DNA from: Paracoccus salsus
GTDB taxonomy: Bacteria; Pseudomonadota; Alphaproteobacteria; Rhodobacterales; Rhodobacteraceae
Reading direction: 5' to 3'
NCBI RefSeq assembly: GCF_021556615.1
Contig: NZ_JAKGGD010000009.1
Span: forward strand, 1-61,652
Length of the DNA: 61,652 nt
A program made the translations under genes and the position numbers. Positions 1 to 8,102 of this stretch are shown one piece after another (the first letter of the stretch is position 1; every line of letters begins with the position of its first letter). The notes beneath the pieces are model-generated. The model had not been told where the DNA came from. It searched no databases and worked only from the letters and a program-made list of their open reading frames with translations.

Positions 1-100
1 AGGAGATCGACCCCATTCTCAGCATAACTACGAAAGCCGCCTGATCATGACCTCAGGCCATCTGGAAATTTACACCACCTTGACGGACGTGACCCGCTGA
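1..100 (+). CDS. C-terminal end of an unrecognised protein (5' end outside window)
   Basis: A frame open from the window edge ends in TGA at 98-100 and gives about 32 residues, finishing in Thr-Asp-Val-Thr-Arg. The composition looks protein-like but matches no family I recognise. It would be convergent with the gene at 157-612. The stretch is too short to be sure it is coding. Confidence 0.25.
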   Translation, partial: GDRPHSQHNYESRLIMTSGHLEIYTTLTDVTR

Positions 101-156
101 AAAGGCAGATGTCATCGCGCGGTTTGGGACCTACAGCTGCTGTTTGTGACACTTCT

Positions 157-612
157 CTAGTCCTTGATCTTGATCCGAACCTGGCTAAGGGGCCGCTTCA
201 ACACGTTGGCCAAAAGCATCCTGTGCGCCTCGATGATCTCGCTTTCCTCCAGCTCGACGGGTTCTTCGTCTATGTCGATCTCGTCGGCCAGTTTCATGGC
301 AGCCCTACCGATCTGGCCACGATTACTCCAGAACTCGAACCTGCTTTCAGCCCCTCGACGACCGACAATGAATCGGCCCAATTGCAGATCATCTAGCAAA
401 CGCATGATGTTAATGACTTCGGCTCGGCTGACGATGAGGTCGTCATCGAAGTTCTCGCGTCCCCACCTTGTTGCAGCCTGCTCGGCCTGATCAACGGTGC
501 TGATACTGACATTTCGGGTATAGGTTGACAGCCATCCGAACAGCGCATGCGCCGCAGGATCACTTTCAACCTCCTGTCTCAGCCGCTTAACCACATCCTT
601 GGAGTTCGTCAC
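157..612 (-). CDS. Hypothetical 151-aa protein, possible phage cargo (moron)
   Basis: I do not recognise the family. The frame is open further upstream, but the best start is GTG at 612, with AAGGAG about seven bases before it. The protein is soluble and charged, with no membrane segment. It has an acidic stretch near residues 117-128 and a basic C-terminus ending in Lys-Ile-Lys-Asp. Base composition is visibly more AT-rich than the tail genes that follow. It lies head-to-head with the tail-terminator paralogue at 748, the same arrangement as the HEPN-like gene at 25614-26354 in the main prophage. I infer from this that it is a phage-borne accessory gene. No function can be assigned. Confidence 0.55.
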   Translation of the reverse strand: MTNSKDVVKRLRQEVESDPAAHALFGWLSTYTRNVSISTVDQAEQAATRWGRENFDDDLIVSRAEVINIMRLLDDLQLGRFIVGRRGAESRFEFWSNRGQIGRAAMKLADEIDIDEEPVELEESEIIEAHRMLLANVLKRPLSQVRIKIKD

Positions 613-747
613 CTTAAGCTCCTTATGATCGATAAGGCTTATTACGAAGGCCCGCCGAGTCGCGCAAGTCTTTTCTTCTTTATCGCACTTAAGAAGCTTT
701 TGACCGTCATGTACTCCAACACCTGAAACCTTCCTGGAAGCCGCCCA

Positions 748-1188
748 ATGCCCACGCAATCCACGGCCGAGCGCCTGCTCGCGTCGCTCCATACCCTATT
801 GTCCGACGCGATGCCGCCGGGAGCCAAGGTGCTGCGCAATGCGATCCTGCCCGAGAAGGTGCCTGCCGCCGGGGTGGTGATCCTGCGCGATGGCGATCCG
901 GGGCCGCCGGAGGTGTGGCTCTCGCCGCCAGGCTACTACTACGAACATCGGGCCGAGATCGAAGTGGTCGTGGATGGCGCACCCGCCGCCCGTGATGCCG
1001 CCTTCGACGTCATGCGCCTCGCTATAGGAACGGCCCTGGCCTCCGATCGCACGCTTGGCGGCCTTTGCGACTACATCACGCCAGAGGCGCCGGAACCGGT
1101 GCTGCTGGCGATCGACGCCAATGAGGGTCTGAAGGCGGCGGTGATCCCGGTGATCCTCGCCTACGCCACGACCGACCCGCTTCTCTGA
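748..1188 (+). CDS. Phage tail terminator/completion-like protein, second diverged copy
   Basis: The 146-residue product aligns over its whole length with the 139-residue product of 25054-25473, at roughly half identity by eye. Shared blocks include LPE(K/R)VP, ILRDG(D/E)PG, HRAEIE, RDAAFD, DRTLGGLCD and LKAAVIPV. By position this family closes the tail tube in siphoviruses, just before the tube gene. It belongs to a different phage genome from the one at 2.87-61.6 kb: it lies outside the left att site, on the opposite strand, and is strongly diverged. The reading frame is intact, but the gene is probably non-functional because its downstream partner is truncated. Confidence 0.75.
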   Translation: MPTQSTAERLLASLHTLLSDAMPPGAKVLRNAILPEKVPAAGVVILRDGDPGPPEVWLSPPGYYYEHRAEIEVVVDGAPAARDAAFDVMRLAIGTALASDRTLGGLCDYITPEAPEPVLLAIDANEGLKAAVIPVILAYATTDPLL

Positions 1189-1217
1189 TCCGATCCCACC
1201 CCCGAAAGGACTGACCC

Positions 1218-1388
1218 ATGGCCCGCCAGCCAGGCGCGCGGACGCAAGTCGCGTTCGCCTTCGAATCCGTTTACGGCACTCCGCCCGCCAGCGGCTATCG
1301 CCGGATGCCCTTTGCCACGACGACGCTTGGCTCCGAACAGGGTCTTCTGTCGCCGGAACTCCTCGGCTATGGCCGCGACCCCCAGGCA
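1218..1388 (+). pseudogene. Truncated phage tail tube protein gene
   Basis: The first 56 or so residues closely match the N-terminus of the tail tube protein encoded at 24088-25029 (shared YGTPPASG, RMPFA and ELLGYGRDP). Similarity stops abruptly near 1385-1390. The frame then runs into sequence that reads sensibly only on the other strand, as a helicase fragment, and stops at 1448. The gene follows the tail-terminator copy by 29 bases with a GAAAGG ribosome-binding site, as in an ordinary tail operon. It is a clear 3' truncation by illegitimate recombination. Confidence 0.75.
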
Positions 1389-2087
1389 CTCGGTCACAAA
1401 CCCACGCTGCCACGGTTGGAGAGAGAAGCCTTCACGATAGAGAGGTGATTCAATCAATGCAGCTGGGGCGATTTCATCGGGATCTGAGATATCGTCGAAG
1501 TCGACTTCTCGCCGATATCCCCGCCGCTTTACCTCCCGAATGATGGCCCGCGGGAGTTCTTTGGCAGCGCGCCAAAGGAAGTCGAACTCGTCTTCGATCC
1601 AGGCCACGCCCTCGGGAGACTCGTCTTCCCAAAGGATTTCATAGTGACTTTGCCAGCCGCTTCGGGTTTCGTTCATCGACCCCATGAAGCCCAGCTTCCG
1701 GCCGTCAGCCAGCTCGATTACCCCTGCCTTGCCGTGCAGAAAGCCACAAACGTCGTCGGGGGCGACCCGAACGGCCTGTCCGTGCTTCTGCAGAAAGCTA
1801 TCAAGCAAGCGGTAGCGGTCGCGGTTGAGCAAGGTCTCCGCTTCGAGAGAGTTCTCGTTCCACAAGCCAAGCATCTTCGCCTCGCGGAGCTTTGCGACCC
1901 TCAAATCGTCCGGGTGGATATCGACATTGCAGACAATCTTGACCTCAGGGATGCCTTCCAGCATCTCACCGGCCACTTCGAAGAGGGAGCTGGTGAAGTA
2001 TCCCGCGATCCTCTTATAGCTGCGTGCGCCCTTCAGGTGCTCGACCAACACGGTTTCGAATATGATCCACCGGCGGGATGGGTCCAT
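1389..2087 (-). pseudogene. N-terminal fragment of a PLD-domain helicase (anti-phage type)
   Basis: About 230 residues on the minus strand resemble the N-terminal region of large proteins that couple a phospholipase-D-like domain to an SNF2-type helicase. Features are an early RIAGYFTSSLF segment, an H-x-K motif in FLHGKAGVIELADG, then MGSMNETRSGW. At the end is the linker LYREGFSLQPWQRGF that normally leads into the helicase core. The helicase motifs are absent because the frame meets the truncated tail-tube gene at about 1388. The 5' end is also uncertain: ATG at 2087 has no clear ribosome-binding site. PLD-helicase proteins are known from phage defence; that this one was defensive is inference. 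Confidence 0.6.
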
Positions 2088-2163
2088 CCAGAAGATCGGC
2101 CAAAATAGCCTCACAAAGAAAGCCAGCGATTGAACTGGCAAGCAGGCAATCAACGTTACGCAA

Positions 2164-2637
2164 ATGGGGGAAGCATTGTGGAGCCGAACACCGGTCAGAG
2201 GCGCAAAGCCTACGCATTCCTCTTTGACGGCACGGCGGAAGGATGGCGTTGACGCAGTTGAGCCAGGCGATCCACCAATCTTGCCACCAGGGCCCCGAAC
2301 GCACGAGGAGTGGTCAAAACTTTGGGACCGCGCGAATGGTGCCGCAATCGATGCTGCGAATGCTCACGTTCCCACTCCTATGTTCTTGACCGGGGTCGGA
2401 GCAATTCCTGAGGGAGAGTGCGGAACGGCGCTGGTAAGGGTTTTTGATGCCCGGCGGGGCTTCGCGCGATGGCTAAGGCACGCAGGTATTGGCGACACAG
2501 ACGGATACGGTGGTGTAGTTGCCGTAAGCCCAATTCAAAGCCAGTCGCTCGAGCGAGCAAGCACTTGGGCAAAAACCGTAGCAGCGATTCTTCAACTCAA
2601 TGGCGTCGAAGCGGACGTACAGCTGTTCGCGACTTAA
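2164..2637 (+). CDS. Hypothetical 157-aa protein
   Basis: Unrecognised. Residues from about 45 onward look like a genuine globular protein (HEEWSKLWDRANGAAIDAAN, then GYGGVVAVSP). The first 35 residues look poor. An alternative GTG at 2179 in another frame opens a protein-like stretch that stops at a TGA near 2252, so an original longer gene may carry a frameshift around 2245-2255. The gene lies between the broken helicase and the left attachment site. The stretch 2638-2813 after it holds nothing I recognise. Confidence 0.4.
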   Translation: MGEALWSRTPVRGAKPTHSSLTARRKDGVDAVEPGDPPILPPGPRTHEEWSKLWDRANGAAIDAANAHVPTPMFLTGVGAIPEGECGTALVRVFDARRGFARWLRHAGIGDTDGYGGVVAVSPIQSQSLERASTWAKTVAAILQLNGVEADVQLFAT

Positions 2638-2813
2638 GGAAGGCGCAAGGCACATCTAACGCAGAACTGGGGGAGCGTCGCTCCCAAACCTGTCGAACGC
2701 GTTCCGGCGCGGTTTTCGCGCGCTCCTGATCCTGCGGGCCTACTATCCCCCTGATTTCGCACGCGGAATTCATCCGTTTGTTGACCTATTGTTGACCCGC
2801 GGTTTGGAACGCA

Positions 2814-2841
2814 AAGAGCCTCCCGCGAGGGAGGCTCTTAA
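2814..2841 (-). terminator. Hairpin terminator beside the left tRNA remnant
   Basis: The inverted repeat AGAGCCTCCC / GGGAGGCTCT with a GCGA loop is perfect. Read on the minus strand it lies just beyond a tRNA 3' end and is followed by TTTGCGTT. The intact tRNA at the right end has a hairpin in the same relative place and context (61507-61530). Confidence 0.6.
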
Positions 2842-2864
2842 GCTGTTGATCTGTATAGAATTTT

Positions 2865-2910
2865 TTGGTTGCGGGGGCAGGATTTGAACCTGCGGCCTTC
2901 AGGTTATGAG
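2865..2910 (-). repeat. Left attachment site: remnant of tRNA-fMet 3' half (attL/attR partner)
   Basis: This 46-bp block matches 61555-61600 with three differences, apart from the first base. It contains the acceptor 3' strand, T-arm, variable region and half the anticodon stem of an initiator tRNA, then departs from tRNA sequence. It is therefore not a working tRNA gene. The T-stem changes at 2878 and 2895 are compensatory (GCAGG/CCTGC here, GTAGG/CCTAC at the right copy), so the two copies come from different tRNA alleles. It marks the left boundary of the prophage. Confidence 0.85.
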
Positions 2911-3041
2911 TCGTGTCGAACGAACCATGAACAATCACTCGGAACCGCGAGTTCTTTCGCAGTTTCCGACACTTGCCGGTCTCGGCGAAGCGGCCCCGCT
3001 GCGCACGATCTGCCGGGATTGCGCAGCGCTTTTCGGCGTCG

Positions 3042-3061
3042 TGCTTCCACCATGCTTCCAA
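3042..3061 (+). promoter_or_regulatory. Paired integrase arm-type sites, left end
   Basis: TGCTTCCAC and TGCTTCCAA occur in tandem with an 11-bp period, 132 bp inside the left core repeat. The same motif pair with the same 11-bp period lies inside the right end at 61470-61489. Tyrosine integrases of phage bind such paired arm sites flanking the core; the assignment is inferred from symmetry and position. Confidence 0.6.
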
Positions 3062-3095
3062 ATGCCCGAGACCTGATTTTCCGGTAGCACGACCA

Positions 3096-4535
3096 TCAGG
3101 CGGCGGTGAGCGACCAGAAGCCGAACTTCCTGCCGTGCTCTTCCTTCAGTCGGCCGACGTAGGCGTCGTGCGTCTCGAACGCGCCGAAGTCCGGGATGTC
3201 CCTCGCGAGACGGGCGCAGCTAACCAGATGCTCGGCGGCATAGCGATACCGCTTCGCCCGCGACCTCGTGAGCGTGAAGTCGATCATAGCGCGGAGCACC
3301 AGCGTCGCGGCCAGCGGATGACGCTCTGACAATGCCTCCGCTGCGGGGGCGAGATACTCGTAGTGATCCCCGTCGATCTCATCATGCCGGGAAATCAGGA
3401 GGTCCGAGGCGCGATCCAGAGCCGGCCAGTCGAAGAAAAACTGCAGGGCGTGGAGAAGGCTTGGACAAGACTTGGCGTGCGCCATCGCCCGCTCCTCGGC
3501 CTCGATGTCGTCGAAGTCGGGAAGCCGCTTGAGATAGGCCCGCAGGTAGCTGTCGGAGAGCGTGCGCTCGAAGCAGTCCCACCGGAACGCCTGCGCCTCC
3601 TCGCCGCGACCCAGCGCCTCCAGCGTCTGCAGGCGAACGTCCTGCCAGGCCAGCGGAACCCGCAAGCCGTCGCCGAGCTCTGCGCGCTCGAGGAACCCCA
3701 GCGCCTCACCCGCCCTGCCGGCCGCGAGCAGACGCTGCGCGATCTCGGCCGCGATCTGCGGCACCTTGCGGGTCTTGGGATCGTACTGGCCGATGAAGCC
3801 GTCGACGTCGCCCTGCGCATCGGCGATGTCCTTGAGCGCCATGGCGACCGTGCTGGTGCGCTCACGCGCCCGCATCTCGTGCTCGTAGGTGGTGCCGCCC
3901 GGGCCCCAGCCCACCGCCTTCCATTGATCCTTCGGCGGAACCGGCACGGGCGAGCGACCGAGGTCCTCGGCCATCGATTTCAGGGCCGTCAATCCCTCGT
4001 CGCCGAGCGCCGGAGCCATGATGCCGATCAGGCCGTCATACTGGCCATAGCCGTTGTCCTGAAGCGCATCGAGAACAGTGCCGGCGAGGGCCTGCGGATC
4101 CGGCCGGACCTTCGCGGCGAGTTGACCAAGATCGGCACAGGCCTGGTGGAAGATGCCGATGACGGTGCCGCTGGAGTCGTCGCAGCGTTCGAACACCGGT
4201 GTGGCGAGCGCCATGAACCGCCACATGAGCGCCAGCGCCTCGTCCGGATCGGCCGGCGCGATCTGCTCGACGATGGCGCGCCGCTGGGTTTCGAGATCCG
4301 TGACGAGCGCCTTGCGGTTCTTCCAGGTGATGAAGCTGCGGGCGCGGGCGATGCTGGTCAGCCGCTTGGTGATCTCCCGCGCCGCCTCCCTCGGGCTCTG
4401 GGCCCCGGCCAGCGCGAGCCGCAGCTTGCGCTTGGCCGCCGCGTTCCCGGTGCTGACCTCGATCAGCAGTTCCGCCAGGCGCTCTGCGCCCAGCGCCTCG
4501 AGGTTCTTCGCATTAAGGGTGGTCTTCGACGCCAT
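3096..4535 (-). CDS. DUF6880 family protein
   Basis: The 479-residue product begins MASKTTLNAKNLEALGAERL and is rich in alpha-helical, tetratricopeptide-like segments throughout (for example RVPLAWQDVRLQTLEALGRG). It matches the DUF6880 family common in alphaproteobacteria, whose biochemical role is unknown. Length is typical and the frame is intact. It sits alone between the left attachment site and the integrase, a usual place for accessory genes acquired with the prophage. GC content is as high as in the core phage genes. Confidence 0.75.
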   Translation of the reverse strand: MASKTTLNAKNLEALGAERLAELLIEVSTGNAAAKRKLRLALAGAQSPREAAREITKRLTSIARARSFITWKNRKALVTDLETQRRAIVEQIAPADPDEALALMWRFMALATPVFERCDDSSGTVIGIFHQACADLGQLAAKVRPDPQALAGTVLDALQDNGYGQYDGLIGIMAPALGDEGLTALKSMAEDLGRSPVPVPPKDQWKAVGWGPGGTTYEHEMRARERTSTVAMALKDIADAQGDVDGFIGQYDPKTRKVPQIAAEIAQRLLAAGRAGEALGFLERAELGDGLRVPLAWQDVRLQTLEALGRGEEAQAFRWDCFERTLSDSYLRAYLKRLPDFDDIEAEERAMAHAKSCPSLLHALQFFFDWPALDRASDLLISRHDEIDGDHYEYLAPAAEALSERHPLAATLVLRAMIDFTLTRSRAKRYRYAAEHLVSCARLARDIPDFGAFETHDAYVGRLKEEHGRKFGFWSLTAA

Positions 4536-4754
4536 CGGATCGCCAGTTTCTTTTCCCCGAGCCTAACAGCAGCCTGCGGGCACCGAAACCTGCGTTCTGA
4601 TTCGCGCGGCTCGTCGATTTCCCGCACCATCGCGCCGAAACGCCTTGCGCGGAAACGCGAGGCATTTCCTTTTTCTTCGCGATTTCAATGTGTTCGTTGA
4701 CTGTCGCCCCGGCTTCAGCACTGTGGAACGGCGAAAGAACCACCGAAGAGTGCC

Positions 4755-5909
4755 ATGCCCAGGATCACCAAACGCCTCGTCGACGCCGCAGAAGCCCGCT
4801 CCACCGAATACTTCGTCTGGGACAGTGAGATCCCTGGCTTCGGGCTGCGGGTGCTGCCGAGCGGGCGCAAGGGCTACGTGGTCCAGTATCGCGCGGGACG
4901 CCGATCCCGGCGGATCAGCCTCGGGCCCAGCACGGTCCTGACCTGCGAGCAGGCGCGCAACCGCGCCATCTCCATTGTCGCTGCCGCGCGCAATGGCGCG
5001 GACCCCGCCGCCGAGCGGGACGCGGGGCGCAAGGCGATCACGGTGAAGGAGCTGGCCGAGCGGTTCGACAAGGAGCACATCGCGATCCGCGTGAAGGCGA
5101 GCACGGCCAAGGAGTACCGCCGCAACCTCGAACGCTTCATCCTGCCTGCGCTCGGGCAACTCACGGTCACCGGCACCACTCGGGCGGACGTGGCGAAGTT
5201 CCACCACGACCTCCGCCACATCGCCTATCAGGCGAACCGCTGCCTCGAAGTGGTCTCGAAGATGTTCAGCCTCGCCGAGATGTGGGGCCTGCGTCCGGAC
5301 GGCACCAACCCGAGAAAACACATCCGAAAGTACCCCGAGGAGAAGCGCGAGCGGTTTCTCAGCGCGGCTGAACTGCGCCGGATCGGCGAGGTGCTGCGCG
5401 AGATGGAGGCGGAGGGGATCGAACTGCCCTCGGCCATCCTCGCCGCCCGCCTGCTCATACTGACTGGCTGTCGGCTGAACGAGATCATGACGCTGCAATG
5501 GGCATACGTCGATCTGGCCGAACGCGTTCTGCGCCTGCCGGATTCCAAGTCCGGCGCCAAGGTCGTCCATCTCGGCCAGCCTGCTGTCGATCTGCTCCGC
5601 GACGCCCATCGCATCGACGGGAACCCGTGGGTCATCACCGGCACCCTGCCCGGCAAGCGCCTGAGCGATCTCCAGCCCTTCTGGCAACGCATCCGTGCCC
5701 GCGCCGGGGTGAAGGACGTCCGTATCCACGATCTGCGCCACACCTTCGCGTCCACAGCCGTGGCCGCGGGTCAGGGCCTGCCGATGATTGGCAAGCTGCT
5801 CGGCCACACGCAAGTCCAGACCACGGCGCGCTACGCCCATCTCGCCGCCGAACCGGTGCGAGTGGCAGCCGACGCGGTGGCGCAGAACCTCAGGCGCCTT
5901 CTTCAATAG
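4755..5909 (+). CDS. int: Tyrosine-type site-specific integrase (P4-like)
   Basis: This 384-residue recombinase would catalyse integration and excision at the tRNA-fMet site. The N-terminal DUF4102-type arm-binding domain is present (residues 1-90, with GFGLRVLPSGRKGYVVQYR). A core-binding SAM-like domain follows (about 95-180). The catalytic domain shows R240 (TGCRLNEI), K265 (DSKSG), H326 and R329 (HDLRHTF), H351 (LLGHTQ) and nucleophile Y360 (ARYAHL), so all active-site residues are present. The gene points into the prophage, 1.8 kb from the left core repeat. It has a 219-bp leader with no gene. It should be active if expressed. Confidence 0.95.
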   Translation: MPRITKRLVDAAEARSTEYFVWDSEIPGFGLRVLPSGRKGYVVQYRAGRRSRRISLGPSTVLTCEQARNRAISIVAAARNGADPAAERDAGRKAITVKELAERFDKEHIAIRVKASTAKEYRRNLERFILPALGQLTVTGTTRADVAKFHHDLRHIAYQANRCLEVVSKMFSLAEMWGLRPDGTNPRKHIRKYPEEKRERFLSAAELRRIGEVLREMEAEGIELPSAILAARLLILTGCRLNEIMTLQWAYVDLAERVLRLPDSKSGAKVVHLGQPAVDLLRDAHRIDGNPWVITGTLPGKRLSDLQPFWQRIRARAGVKDVRIHDLRHTFASTAVAAGQGLPMIGKLLGHTQVQTTARYAHLAAEPVRVAADAVAQNLRRLLQ

Positions 5910-6287
5910 CGCTTTGGCGAACAGGGACCGTTCATCGGACCCACGTAGGCGGCTCCGGTATCCCCATATGGCCGCGCCGCCGTACACGCGCCATAGAGGA
6001 CCAGATGCCAGCTTCAGCGTCGACGTGGAAGCGATGAAGGACGCGGTCCACGCCCGCATTCGTCTGCGTCCACGGCGCCCCGCAAGGGCTCATCAGCATA
6101 GCGCTCAGGCTGAGCGAAAAGGTGGACGGGATGGCAATGGCCGGCCGAACTGCACCAGAACGGCTCGCCAAGATCGCGAGATCCACGAGGATCAGCCATC
6201 ACGGTTCAGGCGGCAAGTTCTAGACATCCTTAGGGAAAACACACTAGGAAGTTCAAAAGCCAAGCCCGCAAAGAACGAGGACGACAC
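5910..6287. other. Intergenic stretch between integrase and restriction-modification genes
   Basis: No credible gene is seen in this 378-bp stretch on either strand; the short open frames lack protein-like composition. GC content falls along it from phage-like to the lower value of the following genes. It probably includes the junction of an imported segment and the promoter for the genes at 6288. Confidence 0.5.
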
Positions 6288-8102
6288 ATGGACGAGCAGC
6301 TCGAAGTGCAAGACGTAGTTGAAGCGGGTGAGAAAAAGGAAGGCTACATAAAGGATTTCATTTCAGGAGTCTCAGTTCGAGCAACCCCGGAGGAAGTCCA
6401 AGCAGTACAGGTTTTTTCGCGCGTTCTTGTAGACGACTATGGTTATCCAAAGTCGCACATGCGGACTCGACCGCAGTGGCGCGTGAAGGTTCGTCCATCA
6501 GACCAAAAGAAAGAGTACCCGGTCGATATTGCCGTCTTCTCAAAGGCTGAGCATGACGATGACAATGTCGAAATCATCGTCGAGTGTAAGAAAAAGAACC
6601 GAAAAGACGGGAGATCTCAGCTAGAGGACTACCTTCGTTTTTCCAAGGCTCGCATTGGCGTATGGTTTAATGGTGATGAGCGCCTCTTCCTGAAGAAGAC
6701 GGAAAAAGCTGGCCGCATACTGTTCGAAGAAATACCCAATATCCCCCGATACGGTCAACGCTTGGAGGATGTTGGGCAATTCGCTCGTAAGGACCTACGA
6801 CCCGCGACCAATCTGAAAAGTGTTTTCCGTGCGGTGAGAAACTACCTCGCCGCAAACGCGGTCGGCATCACCAGAGACGAAGTATTTGCACAGCAAATCA
6901 TCAACATTCTATTCTGCAAGATTTACGACGAGCGGTTCACGAAGCCCGATGCTACTGTAACCTTCAGAGCTGGCATAGGTGAGGATGACAGCTCGATCAA
7001 GAAGCGAATTGAGCAGCTATTTTCTCATGTGAAAAAGCAATACAACGACGTTATTGAGATATCAGACAGCATTGAGCTCGACGAGCGGAGCCTTGCATAT
7101 GTCGTTGGTGAAATCCAGATGTACTCTATCATTGAGTCAGAGCGTGATGCGGTTGCTGATGCGTTTGAGGTCTTCATTGGTCCTTCGCTGAAGGGTCCCC
7201 AAGGCCAGTTCTTTACTCCCAGAAATGTCGTCAAGATGGTAATCGATATGCTCGACCCATCTGAGAACGACCGGATAATCGATCCAGCATGCGGTAGCGG
7301 CGGCTTTCTCGTTGAAGCATTGCGTCATGTTTGGAGGCGCATCGAAGAGCAGGGTAAGGAATTAGATTGGCCTGATACTGAAGTCTTCAGCGCCAAGCAA
7401 CAGGCAGCGATCAAAAACTTCCGTGGGATGGATAAAGACAACTTCCTGTCGAAAGTTGCGAAGGCATATATGGCGATTCTTGGCGACGGGCGTGGTGGGG
7501 TATTCTGCGAGAACTCACTGGAGCGTCCAGCCAACTGGGCGTCACACACTCAAAATGAAGTGAAACTCGGCTCTTTCGACATAGTTGTGACTAACCCGCC
7601 TTTCGGCAAGAAGCTTGCTATAGATTCGAACGATATACTGAAGTCGTTCGACCTTGGGCACGAATGGAAGAAGAATTCGTCAGGAGATTTTGAGAAAGGC
7701 ATTCCGCTTGAGAAGCAGCCTCCGCAAATTCTCTTTATCGAACGTTGTCTTCAGTTACTTCGGCCTGGTGGCAGGCTTGGCATCGTTTTACTCGAGAGCA
7801 TCTTTGGGATGCCAAAGTACGAATATATCGTCGAGTACATCAACGCTCGCTGCAAAATAAAGGCCATTGTTACCCTGCCAGAAGACCTATTTCAGCCATA
7901 CACACATGCTAAAACCTGCGTCGTTATACTTGAGAACACACCACCTGAGGAACCGTACGATATCTTTATGTGCGACGTGAAGTGGTGCGGACACGATAGC
8001 CGCGGCAATCCCACATATCGAACGAATGACGCAGGAGAACGCATCATCCTCGATGAGGTCCCCTCGGTTGCCCCTCTCTATCACGAAGGCGGCAACGCAT
8101 GA
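6288..8102 (+). CDS. Fused endonuclease / N6-adenine methyltransferase subunit (BcgI-like RM protein)
   Basis: The 604-residue protein joins a restriction nuclease to an adenine methyltransferase. Residues 1-150 look like an HsdR-type nuclease domain with D80 (YPVDIAV) and E99-x-K101 (VECKKK). Residues 180-560 are an HsdM-type methyltransferase with the SAM motif DPACGSGG (332-339) and catalytic NPPF (436-439). A downstream specificity gene overlaps it by 4 bp, and no separate HsdR translocase gene is present. This matches type IIB enzymes such as BcgI, where one subunit cuts and methylates and a second recognises DNA. GC content is much lower than the phage core, which signals transfer. An alternative is a type I pair that lost hsdR. 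Confidence 0.8.
   Translation: MDEQLEVQDVVEAGEKKEGYIKDFISGVSVRATPEEVQAVQVFSRVLVDDYGYPKSHMRTRPQWRVKVRPSDQKKEYPVDIAVFSKAEHDDDNVEIIVECKKKNRKDGRSQLEDYLRFSKARIGVWFNGDERLFLKKTEKAGRILFEEIPNIPRYGQRLEDVGQFARKDLRPATNLKSVFRAVRNYLAANAVGITRDEVFAQQIINILFCKIYDERFTKPDATVTFRAGIGEDDSSIKKRIEQLFSHVKKQYNDVIEISDSIELDERSLAYVVGEIQMYSIIESERDAVADAFEVFIGPSLKGPQGQFFTPRNVVKMVIDMLDPSENDRIIDPACGSGGFLVEALRHVWRRIEEQGKELDWPDTEVFSAKQQAAIKNFRGMDKDNFLSKVAKAYMAILGDGRGGVFCENSLERPANWASHTQNEVKLGSFDIVVTNPPFGKKLAIDSNDILKSFDLGHEWKKNSSGDFEKGIPLEKQPPQILFIERCLQLLRPGGRLGIVLLESIFGMPKYEYIVEYINARCKIKAIVTLPEDLFQPYTHAKTCVVILENTPPEEPYDIFMCDVKWCGHDSRGNPTYRTNDAGERIILDEVPSVAPLYHEGGNA

Noticed and set aside
2014..2304. A 96-codon minus-strand frame overlapping the helicase fragment start
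   Set aside because: It conflicts with the recognisable PLD-helicase frame and with the plus-strand gene at 2164; it has no protein-like features of its own.
2865..2941. A second tRNA gene at the left end
   Set aside because: Only the 3' half (T-arm, acceptor strand, part of the anticodon stem) is present; the D-arm and 5' acceptor strand are missing, so it is an attachment-site remnant.
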